64,000 nt of DNA from Pantoea cypripedii (lineage in GTDB: Bacteria > Pseudomonadota > Gammaproteobacteria > Enterobacterales > Enterobacteriaceae): NCBI RefSeq assembly GCF_002095535.1, contig NZ_MLJI01000002.1, forward strand, positions 133,786 to 197,785, written 5' to 3'. The position numbers and the translations under genes are program-made. The notes below the pieces were generated by a model. The model saw nothing but the letters and a program-made list of their open reading frames with translations. It searched no databases and was not told where the DNA came from. Positions 9,000 through 17,669 of this stretch are shown in pieces; positions within the stretch are counted from its first letter, which is position 1; each line of letters begins with the position of its first letter.

Positions 9000-10526
9000 A
9001 TGAACCAGACTGAACTTCTTCACGTTAATTTTCCCCATCTGCGTGCATTAACACCTTTTGAAAGCGCCCATGAGGCCACACCGTGGCTGGCGGATATCCA
9101 TGCGAAACACTGCCGTAAATTATGCAGCTCGCTGGATGACGCTATCGCACGCAGCGGTTTGCAGGACGGCATGACCATTTCCTTCCATCATGCCTTTCGT
9201 GAGGGCGACCAGGTCATCAACAATGTGGTGGCGGCACTGGCGCGTCTTGGATTTAAAAATCTGACGCTGGCCTCCAGCTCGCTGATGACCTGCAATGATG
9301 CACTGATCGAACATATCCGGAATGGCGTGATTACGCGGATTTATACTTCCGGTATGCGCGGCAAACTGGCGGAAGCCATTTCTCATGGGCTTATGGCTGA
9401 GCCGGTGCAGATTCACTCCCACGGTGGTCGGGTGAAACTGTTGCAGGATGGCGAACTGAGCATTGATGTCGCTTTTCTCGGCGTGCCATGCAGCGATGAG
9501 TTTGGCAACGCCAATGGCAGCGAAGGTCGTTCTGCCTGTGGTTCGCTCGGTTATGCGATGGTCGATGCCCGTTTCGCCAAAAAAGTGGTGCTGCTGACGG
9601 AAGAACTGGTGCCCTTTCCCAATATGCCCGCCAGCCTCGGACAGGAGCAGGTGGACTTAATTGTCCAGGTTGCCAGTGTGGGTGATCCGGCGAAAATCAG
9701 TGTCGGAGCGGCGCGTGTCACCAGTAATCCGCGTGAACTGATGATAGCCCGCTATGCTGCCGATGTGATCGAGCATTCCGGTTATTTCCGCGATGGTTTC
9801 TCGATGCAGACCGGTTCAGGCGCGGCTGCCACCGCTGCAACCCGCTTTATGGAAGAAAAAATGGCGCGTCATGGCGTCAAAGCGCGTTTTGCTCTTGGCG
9901 GCATCACCGGCAGCCTGGTCGATCTGCACGAAAAAGGGCTGATCGAAAAATTGCTCGATACTCAGTGCTTCGACAGCGAAGCAGCCGCGTCGCTGCGGCG
10001 TAACCCGAACCATGTGGAGATTTCCACCGACGTGTATGCCAATCCCGGCGGGAAAGCGGCCAGCTGCGATCAACTGGATGTAGTGATTCTCAGCGCGCTG
10101 GAAATTGACGTCGATTTTAACGTCAACGTGATTACCGGTTCTGACGGGGTGATGCGCGGTGCCTCCGGTGGCCACTGCGATGTGGCCGCTGCGGCCAATC
10201 TGACGATCGTGGTCGCGCCACTACTGCGCAGCCGTATTCCTACCGTGGTCAAACGCGTCACCACCCGGCTGACACCCGGAGAGAGTATCGATGTGCTGGT
10301 GACCGATCATGGTATCGCCGTGAATCCTGCGCGTCCGGAAATCCGCGAGCGATTACTGGCGGCAGGGATGAAACTGGTCGATATCGCAGCACTGTATCAG
10401 CGTGCGGTCGCCCTGACCGGCGAACCCAAACCTATTGCCTTTACCGACCGTATTGTCGGGGTGATCCGTTATCGTGACGGTAGCGTGATTGACGTTGTCC
10501 GCCAGGTGAAAGAGGAAGATCTATGA
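9000..10526 (+). CDS. citF: Citrate lyase alpha subunit (citrate CoA/ACP transferase)
   Basis: 508 residues, the family length. CitF exchanges acetyl-ACP with citrate to give citryl-ACP. Family blocks are evident: MTISFHHAFREGDQVIN near 57-73, GSEGRSACGSLGYA, and TGSGAAATAATRFM, typical of the CoA-transferase-like fold. The start at 9000 follows a GGACAAAACC stretch; the open frame upstream lies inside citE. Its stop overlaps the citX start by the ATGA arrangement at 10523-10526. Confidence 0.96.
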   Translation: MNQTELLHVNFPHLRALTPFESAHEATPWLADIHAKHCRKLCSSLDDAIARSGLQDGMTISFHHAFREGDQVINNVVAALARLGFKNLTLASSSLMTCNDALIEHIRNGVITRIYTSGMRGKLAEAISHGLMAEPVQIHSHGGRVKLLQDGELSIDVAFLGVPCSDEFGNANGSEGRSACGSLGYAMVDARFAKKVVLLTEELVPFPNMPASLGQEQVDLIVQVASVGDPAKISVGAARVTSNPRELMIARYAADVIEHSGYFRDGFSMQTGSGAAATAATRFMEEKMARHGVKARFALGGITGSLVDLHEKGLIEKLLDTQCFDSEAAASLRRNPNHVEISTDVYANPGGKAASCDQLDVVILSALEIDVDFNVNVITGSDGVMRGASGGHCDVAAAANLTIVVAPLLRSRIPTVVKRVTTRLTPGESIDVLVTDHGIAVNPARPEIRERLLAAGMKLVDIAALYQRAVALTGEPKPIAFTDRIVGVIRYRDGSVIDVVRQVKEEDL

Positions 10527-11062
10527 CAACCATGACGCCCGTGCGAGCGGGCGTCAGTCTTGCAGCGTTGCTGGCGGCGAAAGAGGCTCGCGCGGCGCGG
10601 CAGACTGACTGGCTCACTCGCTATCAACAACCTATTATTTCTCTGACCCTGGTAACGCCCGGTGCGGTGAAAGACAGTATCCGTTATCGCAACACCATGG
10701 GGGTGGCATTGCAGGCCTGCGATCAGTTGCTGTGGCAGCATCGCTGGCCGGTGGTGGCCCACCAGGTCTTATGGCTGGAGACCGGTCCGGAAGCATTATG
10801 GTGTGTGGAACATCCGGCGGTGGAAATTAAGGCGCAGTGCGTTGAACTGGAACAGACTTTCCCTCTCGGCAGGCTGTGGGATTTTGATGTGTTTTGTCCG
10901 CAGCAGGGGCAGATAGGGCGCCAGTCGCTGGATTTACACACCCGCCGTTGTCTGGTGTGCGACGAACCGGCGCATGGCTGCGCACGTTCGCGTCGCCACT
11001 CGCCTGAAGAGGTGGTGTCTCGTGTGGAGAAGATGATTGATGGCTGGTTTGCTCGCGATTAA
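10523..11062 (+). CDS. citX: Apo-citrate lyase phosphoribosyl-dephospho-CoA transferase
   Basis: 179 residues. CitX attaches the phosphoribosyl-dephospho-CoA prosthetic group to Ser14 of apo-CitD. The sequence contains the family motifs around GRLWDFDVF (acidic metal site), RRCLVCDEPAHGCARSRRH and the C-terminal EEVVSRVEKMID. It is translationally coupled to citF by a 4-nt overlap and its 3' end overlaps citG by about 23 nt. As in E. coli, CitX and CitG are separate genes. Confidence 0.94.
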   Translation: MTTMTPVRAGVSLAALLAAKEARAARQTDWLTRYQQPIISLTLVTPGAVKDSIRYRNTMGVALQACDQLLWQHRWPVVAHQVLWLETGPEALWCVEHPAVEIKAQCVELEQTFPLGRLWDFDVFCPQQGQIGRQSLDLHTRRCLVCDEPAHGCARSRRHSPEEVVSRVEKMIDGWFARD

Positions 11063-11870
11063 AACGGCAACACCAGACGTGCCCGAGCTTGCAGCACGGG
11101 CGCTGCGTCTCGAATTGGATCTCACCCCAAAACCAGGGCTGGTGGATCGCGCCAATAGCGGTTCCCACCAGGACATGGATCATGGCCTGATGTTAACCAG
11201 CATTGCGACCATCACGCCGTGGCTGGCGGTTTTCTCCCGCCAGGGAGCGGAGCATGCACAACAACCCGCCGCTGAGCAGTTGCGCCTGCTGCGTCCGGCG
11301 GGCATGGCCTGCGAGCAGGCCATGCTTGAAGCCACCGGCGGGGTGAATACGCACAAAGGAGGCATCTTCTCCCTTGGGCTGCTGTGTTTCGCCGCCGGGC
11401 GTTTGCAGGGACAAAGACGCAGGGTGAGTGCTGACGCGCTTTGTCGCCAGGTCAGTGAAATTTGCGGTGGACTGGTGGCGCGTGAACTGGTCAATCGTAA
11501 GCAGTGGTATACGGCCGGGGAACGGCAGTTTCGTGACTATGGCCTGACGGGCGCGCGCGGTGAGGTGGAAAGCGGTTTCGCCACGGTACGCAATGCGGTG
11601 CTGCCGTTCTGGCATCATGAACAGGGCGAGCGGCGGTTACAACATGCCTTGCTGCGTCTGATGGCGTCTAACCCGGATAGTAATCTGCTGTCACGAGGGG
11701 GTATGGCAGGGTTACGGTATGTGCAGGATTATGCGGCGACGCTGCTGGCAACCGGTTGGGATAACGCTGCGTTGTGCCAGATGGATCAGGCTTTGATGGC
11801 GCGCCGTTTAAGCCCCGGCGGCAGTGCTGATTTGCTGGCCGTGGCCTGGCTGCTGGCTGAACTTGGGTAA
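11040..11870 (+). CDS. citG: Triphosphoribosyl-dephospho-CoA synthase
   Basis: 276 residues from the ATG at 11040; a TTG one codon upstream is also possible. CitG makes the prosthetic-group precursor from ATP and dephospho-CoA. The N-terminal ELDLTPKPGLVDRANSGSH contains the conserved PKPGLVD motif, and TGGVNTHKGGIFSLGLL (about 104-120) is the second family signature. A GGAG site at 11026-11029, inside citX, precedes the start by 10 nt. It is the last gene of the cit operon; the next gene runs convergently and its stop is adjacent. Confidence 0.94.
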   Translation: MAGLLAIKTATPDVPELAARALRLELDLTPKPGLVDRANSGSHQDMDHGLMLTSIATITPWLAVFSRQGAEHAQQPAAEQLRLLRPAGMACEQAMLEATGGVNTHKGGIFSLGLLCFAAGRLQGQRRRVSADALCRQVSEICGGLVARELVNRKQWYTAGERQFRDYGLTGARGEVESGFATVRNAVLPFWHHEQGERRLQHALLRLMASNPDSNLLSRGGMAGLRYVQDYAATLLATGWDNAALCQMDQALMARRLSPGGSADLLAVAWLLAELG

Positions 11871-12416
11871 TCAGGGGGAAAGCCGGTAATCCTCGCGCGG
11901 TAAAGCAAACAGCCAGTCGCTATGCCACGCATTCCTCAGCCAGTAGCTTTTGGGTATTTCTGCTTCAAGGACAAAACCTGTTTTTTCCAGCAAACGACGG
12001 GAAGGGATATTTCCGGCAGTGACGGTGGCGACCAGACGCTTGATTCCGCCTGCGCCAAAGGCAAAATCGCAAACGGCCTGCAATGATTCACGGGCGTACC
12101 CGTTGCCCTGCGCTTCGGGCGCGAACAGAAAGCCGACTTCGGCGCAATCATTGTCCTGCCGGATATAACCGGTAACGCCGAGTCTCACGCCGGTTTCCCG
12201 TTCCCGTACTACCAGACAGAGCCAGTGCGAGCTCTGCGTGGACCACACTGGCAACCGTGCCACAAAAGCCGCGCGAATCTCCTCTTCGGGTTTGGCATCG
12301 GCAACGTAAAATTGCACCTCCGGTGAGACCAGCAGGCGGTGAAAGAATGCCCAGTCCTGTTGCTCTAGCTGTGAACAGATCAGCCGCTGGGTGGTTAACT
12401 CCAATCTGTATGTCAC
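11871..12416 (-). CDS. GNAT family N-acetyltransferase (RimJ/RimL-like)
   Basis: 181 residues with a GTG start whose last base pair overlaps the stop of the upstream XRE gene (GTGA). The RimJ/RimL-type layout is visible: LTTQRLICSQLEQQDW at the N-terminus, then EVGFLFAPEAQGNGYARES with the acetyl-CoA loop near 90-110, and VTAGNIPSRRLLEKTGFVLE near 135-155. Members acetylate ribosomal proteins, small molecules or antibiotics. The tight coupling to an XRE regulator is unusual for a RimJ-type enzyme; a regulated modifier or a toxin-antitoxin-like pair are both possible. Confidence 0.8.
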   Translation of the reverse strand: MTYRLELTTQRLICSQLEQQDWAFFHRLLVSPEVQFYVADAKPEEEIRAAFVARLPVWSTQSSHWLCLVVRERETGVRLGVTGYIRQDNDCAEVGFLFAPEAQGNGYARESLQAVCDFAFGAGGIKRLVATVTAGNIPSRRLLEKTGFVLEAEIPKSYWLRNAWHSDWLFALPREDYRLSP

Positions 12417-12727
12417 TTTCCCTTCACCTTCCGTTTTGTCGCGCGTTGCCGGGTGGGTTCCCTGAGTGCCTCAACCTGGGCGATGCTGAGCGCTGGGGTG
12501 GAAAACAGCTGGGTTATCTCTTTTTCCAGTCTCATGGCGAATACCACTTTCATAAAATTTTTCAGGGTGGCTTTGCCGTCGTTTTCCAGATTTTTCAGCG
12601 CGGAAACGGAGATGCCTGCTTTTTCTGCCAGTTCCTTTTGCAGCAGATTACGCCGCAAGCGTTGGTTTTTTAATCTCTGCCCAAGCTCGGACAATAACCT
12701 TGTTTCGGAATAGAGGTTAAGGGCCAT
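12413..12727 (-). CDS. XRE family transcriptional regulator (HipB-like)
   Basis: 104 residues. A helix-turn-helix spans about 15-70, with LGQRLKNQRLRRNLLQKELAEK leading into GISVSALKNLENDGKAT, followed by a basic tail (RATKRKVKGK). This form resembles HipB-type regulators that normally precede a hipA kinase gene, but no hipA is present; the next gene is the coupled GNAT. It probably represses its own promoter in the 160-bp gap upstream. Confidence 0.8.
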   Translation of the reverse strand: MALNLYSETRLLSELGQRLKNQRLRRNLLQKELAEKAGISVSALKNLENDGKATLKNFMKVVFAMRLEKEITQLFSTPALSIAQVEALREPTRQRATKRKVKGK

Positions 12728-12886
12728 AGATAAAGCTCCCGGTACATTGTTTTCGATGTAAGAGTTTTATTTGTGGCTTTTATTGTAACGCATGCGAGTG
12801 GAGGGAGGTGTGTGGTTTTAGAGGTTTTAAACAAAGCCCTTAATGGCAATTTAAGCCAATAAGAGCTTTAAATACACCTTTTAATA

Positions 12887-13828
12887 TCACATGCCGTTAG
12901 TGCCGCTGCCGCACAGTACCACCGCGATTTTTTCATCGGGTTTGAAGGTAAACAACTGTCGGGTGACCGCAGCGACGGCGGTGGCGGCTCCTAGCTCAAT
13001 CGCCAGGCCGGTCGCACCCCAGACCTCACGGGCTGAGGCTTCGACCTGGTCTTCCGGCACCAGCACGATCTCATCGACATACTCTTGCACCAGCGCAAAG
13101 TTGATGGCTTCCGTCGAACGTGCCGCGAGGATCGGGACGATGGTTTTGACCTGTTCCAGCTTCACGATGTGCTGCTGCTGACGGCAGGTCCACATCATCG
13201 GACAGCCCGCTGCCTCCACACCGATAATGCGAATGCCTGGCTTCAGCAATTTCGCCGCCTGTGCCACTCCGGCAATCAGACCGCCGCCACCAATGGACAC
13301 CACCAGCGTCTCTACTTCAGGCCATTGTTCAAGGATCTCCAGCGCCATGGTACCCTGGCCGATAATCACGTCGCGGTCAGCATAGGGATGGAGTAACGCG
13401 CCACCCGTTTCCTGAATACGTGCGCCCGCCGCATCCCAGCTCTGATCCCAGAAATCACCTTCTACGGTCAGCTTCGCACCATAGCTTTCAATACGCTGAC
13501 GCGTCAGTTCGGTGCTGGTGTTCATCACGAAGACATCCGTGGGGAGTTCCAGTTGCTGACCAACCCAGGCAACGGCCGCACCGAAGTTACCGCCCGATGC
13601 GGTGGCCAGTCCCTGATTGCGCACCGTTTGTGGCAGGTTAAGCACGCGATTAAATGCGCCGCGTGCCTTAAAAGAACCGGTAACCTGTGAGCATTCTGCT
13701 TTCAGACGCAGCTCGATACCCGGTACCGGTTGCCACGGTGCCGCCTCCACCAGTGGCGTTTTGCGCACCCACGGACGGATGCGGTCCAGCGCGGCCTGGT
13801 AGTCATTCAGGGTAATATTCTCGCTCAT
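12887..13828 (-). CDS. PLP-dependent threonine/serine dehydratase family protein (EutB-like)
   Basis: 313 residues, fold-type II PLP enzyme. The lysine that binds PLP is Lys54 in TGSFKARGA; SGGNFGAAVAW (about 79-88) holds the phosphate of PLP/substrate contacts and a GGGGLIAG loop lies near 176. Family reactions are alpha,beta-elimination from serine, threonine or hydroxyaspartate, giving an enamine that becomes a keto acid and ammonia. It is the last gene of the operon that starts with RidA and its start overlaps the stop of the deacylase gene (ATGA at 13825). A gene of this family (eutB) accompanies eutE in ectoine/hydroxyectoine clusters, but no ectoine hydrolase is seen here, so the substrate is open. 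Confidence 0.85.
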   Translation of the reverse strand: MSENITLNDYQAALDRIRPWVRKTPLVEAAPWQPVPGIELRLKAECSQVTGSFKARGAFNRVLNLPQTVRNQGLATASGGNFGAAVAWVGQQLELPTDVFVMNTSTELTRQRIESYGAKLTVEGDFWDQSWDAAGARIQETGGALLHPYADRDVIIGQGTMALEILEQWPEVETLVVSIGGGGLIAGVAQAAKLLKPGIRIIGVEAAGCPMMWTCRQQQHIVKLEQVKTIVPILAARSTEAINFALVQEYVDEIVLVPEDQVEASAREVWGATGLAIELGAATAVAAVTRQLFTFKPDEKIAVVLCGSGTNGM

Positions 13829-14832
13829 GCCTGCTCCTTCGCGTTCAGGTCCTGCACCAGCACCGCCAGACTGTTACCCTGCGCGGTAGCACCAAAGGTG
13901 CGCTGTGAATAGATACGTCCACTCTGGGGGAAATGCACCGCCTGGGGTTGCGCGTGCGGTTCGGTCAGGCGATGCAGCCAGCCTGCCAGTTCACCGGCAC
14001 TGACTTCATCACCGATATCATGTAACGGCTCAAACCAGCCGTCTCCGGGGGAGAGCAGGTTGCCACCCGCAGGGATAAACACCTGGCGTGATGGTTCTGC
14101 AGGAACCATTTCCGCGTTGATCACCCCCAGATGATTCAGTACGCGCGTCACCGCCGCACGGGTACGCCGGACGCCGCGCGGGGAGACACTGCCGTTCCAG
14201 CCCATTTCCGCCGCAATCGCCGGTAAGCCCAGATTGGCGGCTGCGCCACAGCTGGTACGGGGATCGCCCATATTATTGGTAACTACCGTCAGCGTGGCAC
14301 CAAAGGCACGCGCCATCGCTTCACTGCGTTCGCGTACCTGCGGAACGAGTTCTTCAGTGACCACTACCTGCGCGCTCTCTTCGATAAACAACGAGCTACC
14401 ACCGCTGTGCAGATCGATATAGAAATCGCATAGCGGGAAGATGGCATCGTGGATCCACGCGGCAATCTGTTCAGTCGGCGTGCCCCACGGGTTACCTGGA
14501 AAGACGCGCGCCAGATTTTTGTTGTCGAGCGGACTGACGCGCATCGAGGCGCGCAGCGCCGGGGTATTGGCGCAGGGCAGCAGGATCAGCCGCCCCTGTA
14601 CCTGATCCGGCGTCAGGTTGCGGATCAGCTCATTAATAATGATCGGACCTTCATACTCGTCGCCGTGAATACCGCCGGTAATCAACACCGTCGGGCCGCT
14701 GCCATTGGCGATCACCGTCAGTGGCATGGCAATGGTGCCCCAGGCGTCGGTATGGGCCGAAAGGGGCAAATGGGCGAACCCCACCTGCTTACCCTGGCGA
14801 TGAAAATCGATTTCACTGAATACTGTGGACAT
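13825..14832 (-). CDS. Succinylglutamate desuccinylase/aspartoacylase family deacylase (EutE/DoeB-like)
   Basis: 335 residues. A zinc carboxypeptidase-like deacylase: zinc ligands His56 and Glu59 in GGIHGDEYEGP and His142 in DLHSGG, with the likely catalytic Glu209 in AEMGWNG. A C-terminal beta-domain (about 255-330) is typical of the DoeB/EutE branch that removes an acetyl group from N-acetyl-diaminobutyrate. It lies directly after the binding protein gene (5-nt gap) and overlaps the dehydratase. A role in freeing an imported N-acyl amino acid is inferred from this context. Confidence 0.85.
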   Translation of the reverse strand: MSTVFSEIDFHRQGKQVGFAHLPLSAHTDAWGTIAMPLTVIANGSGPTVLITGGIHGDEYEGPIIINELIRNLTPDQVQGRLILLPCANTPALRASMRVSPLDNKNLARVFPGNPWGTPTEQIAAWIHDAIFPLCDFYIDLHSGGSSLFIEESAQVVVTEELVPQVRERSEAMARAFGATLTVVTNNMGDPRTSCGAAANLGLPAIAAEMGWNGSVSPRGVRRTRAAVTRVLNHLGVINAEMVPAEPSRQVFIPAGGNLLSPGDGWFEPLHDIGDEVSAGELAGWLHRLTEPHAQPQAVHFPQSGRIYSQRTFGATAQGNSLAVLVQDLNAKEQA

Positions 14833-14837
14833 GCTGA

Positions 14838-15620
14838 CTACTCCGACCTCAGATCGTTTTGTGCATCGTTAAACCATTTCTGGCGCAGTGCGGGCAGTTC
14901 CCCGTCCTGAGTGCTTTTATCGATAAACTGATTAATCGCCGCCATCAGCTCGGGCTGACCTGGGCGAATCGCGATATAAGCCGGGCTTTTACGCAGCAGG
15001 TATTTCAGCGCGATATGCTTCGACGGGTTCTCCTGCGCCACCTTTTGCGCAATCAGGTTGTTTTCGGCAAACATCGGTGCCTGACCCGCCAAAAATGCGC
15101 TGACGGCGGAGGCGGTATCTTCCAGCCGCAGATAGTTGCCCTGCGGGTTTTGGTCACTCAGCGTCAGGTCCGGCGTGGATCCCTTAGGTACGGCGATGGT
15201 GGCATTGCCGAGATCGCTCAGCTTATCGACTTTTTTCACGCTGTCGCCGCCATACACGCCGAGGTAAACCGCTGCATAAGGTTCAGAAAAATTCACCAGC
15301 TTGGCGCGTTCCGGGCTGGAGCCGAGTGCGGCTATCAGCACATCCACTTTGCGCGACATCAGGTAAGGAATGCGGTTGGCTCCGGTAACCTGCTGCAATT
15401 GCAGTTTAACGCCCATGTTGTCGGCCAGCTTCTGCGCCAGTTCCACATCCAGCCCGGTGGGTTTACCGGCGGCATCGGTGAAGCCCCAGGGGGCGGCATC
15501 AACGGTGGTGGCAACACGCAGCACACCACGGGATTTGATGTCATCCAGCGAACTGGCCTGCGCCAGCAGTGGCAGGGTACAGAGCGCGATCAGCGCCAGG
15601 GTTTTACCCATCATTTTCAT
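14838..15620 (-). CDS. Amino acid ABC transporter substrate-binding protein
   Basis: 260 residues with a Sec signal peptide of about 22 residues ending in LLAQA. The SBP family 3 fold is shown by LDDIKSRGVLRVATTVDAAPWGF, ADNMGVKLQLQQV and VDVLIAALGSSPERAKLVNFSEPY. It would deliver a polar amino acid-like ligand to the permeases encoded upstream in the same operon. GGAG lies 9 nt upstream of the ATG. It resembles EhuB-type binding proteins in position within the cluster; ligand not predictable from sequence alone. Confidence 0.9.
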   Translation of the reverse strand: MKMMGKTLALIALCTLPLLAQASSLDDIKSRGVLRVATTVDAAPWGFTDAAGKPTGLDVELAQKLADNMGVKLQLQQVTGANRIPYLMSRKVDVLIAALGSSPERAKLVNFSEPYAAVYLGVYGGDSVKKVDKLSDLGNATIAVPKGSTPDLTLSDQNPQGNYLRLEDTASAVSAFLAGQAPMFAENNLIAQKVAQENPSKHIALKYLLRKSPAYIAIRPGQPELMAAINQFIDKSTQDGELPALRQKWFNDAQNDLRSE

Positions 15621-15638
15621 GCGTTTTCTCCGGTGTAG

Positions 15639-16367
15639 TTAAGCGGGGGTTTGCACAAAGCGTTGTAATTCCGGGGTGCGGGGGGCACCAAACACCTCGG
15701 CTGGTGCGCCGCTTTCCCATACCTCGCCCTGATGCATAAAAATCACCTTGCTGGACACTTTGCGGGCAAAGGCCATTTCATGGGTGACGGCAATCATCGT
15801 CATGCCTTCTTTCGCCAGATCTTCCATGACCCGCAACACTTCACCCACCAGTTCCGGGTCCAGTGCCGAGGTGGCTTCATCAAACAACATCACTTCAGGC
15901 GACATCGCCAGCGCACGGGCAATGGCGACACGCTGTTGCTGTCCTCCTGACAGGGAAGAGGGGAAAGCATCGCGCTTCTGTCCCAGTCCGACCTGCTCCA
16001 GCAGACGTTTTGCCAGCGCCGGGGCTTCCGCTTTGGTTATGCGCCGGGTCAATAGCGGTGCCAGCGTCACGTTCTCCGCCGCCGTCAGGTGGGGAAACAG
16101 GTTGAAACTCTGGAACACCATGCCTACGTTCTGGCGGAGTTTTTGCAACTCGGCAGCGCTGCCGCCCACCTGTAAGCCACCCACGTGGATGGTGCCGCTG
16201 TCCGGTTGCTCCAGCCCGTTAATACAGCGCAGCAGGGTGCTTTTACCGGAACCACTTTTGCCAATAATGGTGACGATATCGCCACGTTCGACAGTGGTGG
16301 TGATACCCCGCAGAACTTCGTTTTGCCCAAAGCTTTTCTTAACTGCATCAATGACGACCAGCGACAT
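15639..16367 (-). CDS. Polar amino acid ABC transporter ATP-binding protein
   Basis: 242 residues. Walker A GKSGSGKST near 37-45, Q-loop in VFQSFNLFPHL, signature LSGGQQQR near 141, Walker B EVMLFDEATSALDPE and H-loop TVTHEMAFA form: AVTHEMAFA near 197. This is the GlnQ/HisP/EhuA type. The start overlaps the end of the upstream permease gene by 20 nt, so production is coupled. It energises import of the ligand bound by the 14838-15620 product. Confidence 0.94.
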   Translation of the reverse strand: MSLVVIDAVKKSFGQNEVLRGITTTVERGDIVTIIGKSGSGKSTLLRCINGLEQPDSGTIHVGGLQVGGSAAELQKLRQNVGMVFQSFNLFPHLTAAENVTLAPLLTRRITKAEAPALAKRLLEQVGLGQKRDAFPSSLSGGQQQRVAIARALAMSPEVMLFDEATSALDPELVGEVLRVMEDLAKEGMTMIAVTHEMAFARKVSSKVIFMHQGEVWESGAPAEVFGAPRTPELQRFVQTPA

Positions 16368-17004
16368 GGAAACGAGCCTCCAGTTGAAGGGAAAGTCGCG
16401 CCAGCGGAAAACACAGCGCGAAATAACAGAGCGCCACCAGCAGGTAAATCACCAGTGGTTGCAGGGTTGACCCACTGACTATCTGACCGGAACGGGTCAG
16501 CTCGACGAAGCCCACCAGCGCAGCCAGTGAGGTGTTTTTGATCAGTTGTACCGAGAAACCGACCGTCGGAGGCAGTGACAGACGAAACGCCTGCGGCAGG
16601 ATGACGGTACGCAGCATTTGCAGCCGCGAGATCCCCAGTGACAGCGAGGCTTCCCACTGTCCCTTCGGCACCGCCATGATGCTTCCGCGCCAGATTTCCC
16701 CGAGAAATGCGCCTGCGGACAATGAAAAAGCGATCAGGGCGGCGGTAAAGGAACTGACATCAATACCGAGAAACATTGGCGTACCGAAAAACAGCAGGAA
16801 CAACATGCCCAGCAGCGGAATGCCCTGAATCAGTTCGACATAAAACCAGGCGATGCCCTGTAACCAGCGCTGATGGGAAGTGCGTGCCATGGCGACCAGC
16901 AGCCCGATCACCGCACCACAGGCAAAGGTGGATAGCGCCAGCAACAGCGTCCAGCGCAGGGCGCTGATGATCATCCAGATATCATGAAGAGAAATACCGC
17001 GCAT
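16348..17004 (-). CDS. Amino acid ABC transporter permease (second of pair)
   Basis: 218 residues from the ATG at 17004, which follows a strong GGAGG site. About five hydrophobic segments are present and the EAA loop reads EASLSLGISRLQMLRTVILPQAFR near 130-150, characteristic of HisM/GlnP-type permeases. The gene begins 2 nt after the stop of the first permease and ends inside the ATPase gene. The two permeases presumably form a heterodimer (EhuC/EhuD-like arrangement). Confidence 0.9.
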   Translation of the reverse strand: MRGISLHDIWMIISALRWTLLLALSTFACGAVIGLLVAMARTSHQRWLQGIAWFYVELIQGIPLLGMLFLLFFGTPMFLGIDVSSFTAALIAFSLSAGAFLGEIWRGSIMAVPKGQWEASLSLGISRLQMLRTVILPQAFRLSLPPTVGFSVQLIKNTSLAALVGFVELTRSGQIVSGSTLQPLVIYLLVALCYFALCFPLARLSLQLEARFHVAGRH

Positions 17005-17006
17005 GC

Positions 17007-17669
17007 TTACCTCCGCGCCTGAAAGCGATACCAAACGATACGCAGCAGCACTTTCATCAGGCTGACGGCAAAAAAGTAGAGGCCGCAAATCAGCAGATAG
17101 ATTTCAAAGCTGCGAAAGGTACGTGAATCGACGAAACTGCCGCTGTGGAAGATCTCTTCCACGCCAATCTGCGAAATCAGGCTGGTGCCAATCAGCGTCA
17201 GCACCATCTGGCTGGCCAGTGCCGGGAAGACGTTCTGCATCGCCGGTAATGTCAGCACATGCGAGATGATTTGCCGCTTCGACAGACCCAACGCTTCACC
17301 CGCCTCAGTTAAGCCGCGTGGCAGAGAGAGAAAACCGGCACGTAAAATCTCCGTCATATAAGCCCCGCAATACAGCGACAGGGCGATAATGCCCGCCACC
17401 GGTGGCGAAAGATGCAGCCCGAGGCTGGGCAGGCCGAAGTAGATCAAGAACAGCTGCACCAGCGATGGCGTGTTGCGGAAAAACTCCACATAGCAGCGCA
17501 CCAGCCGCCGCCAGGCAGGGCGGGCATAGATCAGCGTCAATGCGCAGACCGCCCCCAGCATCAGTCCGAACAGGATCGATAACAGGGCATAGATGGCGGT
17601 CTCCATCAGCCCCTTTGCCAGCACGCCGGTATAGGGTTGCAGTGCGGCAAAATCAAAGACGTAATCCAT
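17007..17669 (-). CDS. Amino acid ABC transporter permease (first of pair)
   Basis: 220 residues from the ATG at 17669, preceded by GGAGGAGGGGG. Membrane segments alternate with the EAA loop EAGEALGLSKRQIISHVLTLP near 130-150. Its start overlaps the RidA gene by 17 nt. Together with the next permease it forms the channel of the importer. An open extension upstream lies wholly in the RidA gene and lacks a signal, so it was not used. Confidence 0.9.
   Translation of the reverse strand: MDYVFDFAALQPYTGVLAKGLMETAIYALLSILFGLMLGAVCALTLIYARPAWRRLVRCYVEFFRNTPSLVQLFLIYFGLPSLGLHLSPPVAGIIALSLYCGAYMTEILRAGFLSLPRGLTEAGEALGLSKRQIISHVLTLPAMQNVFPALASQMVLTLIGTSLISQIGVEEIFHSGSFVDSRTFRSFEIYLLICGLYFFAVSLMKVLLRIVWYRFQARR

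Noticed and set aside
14859..15638. 259-codon plus-strand frame over the binding protein gene at 14838-15620
   Set aside because: Antisense shadow of a clear family 3 binding protein; composition is atypical and there is no promoter.
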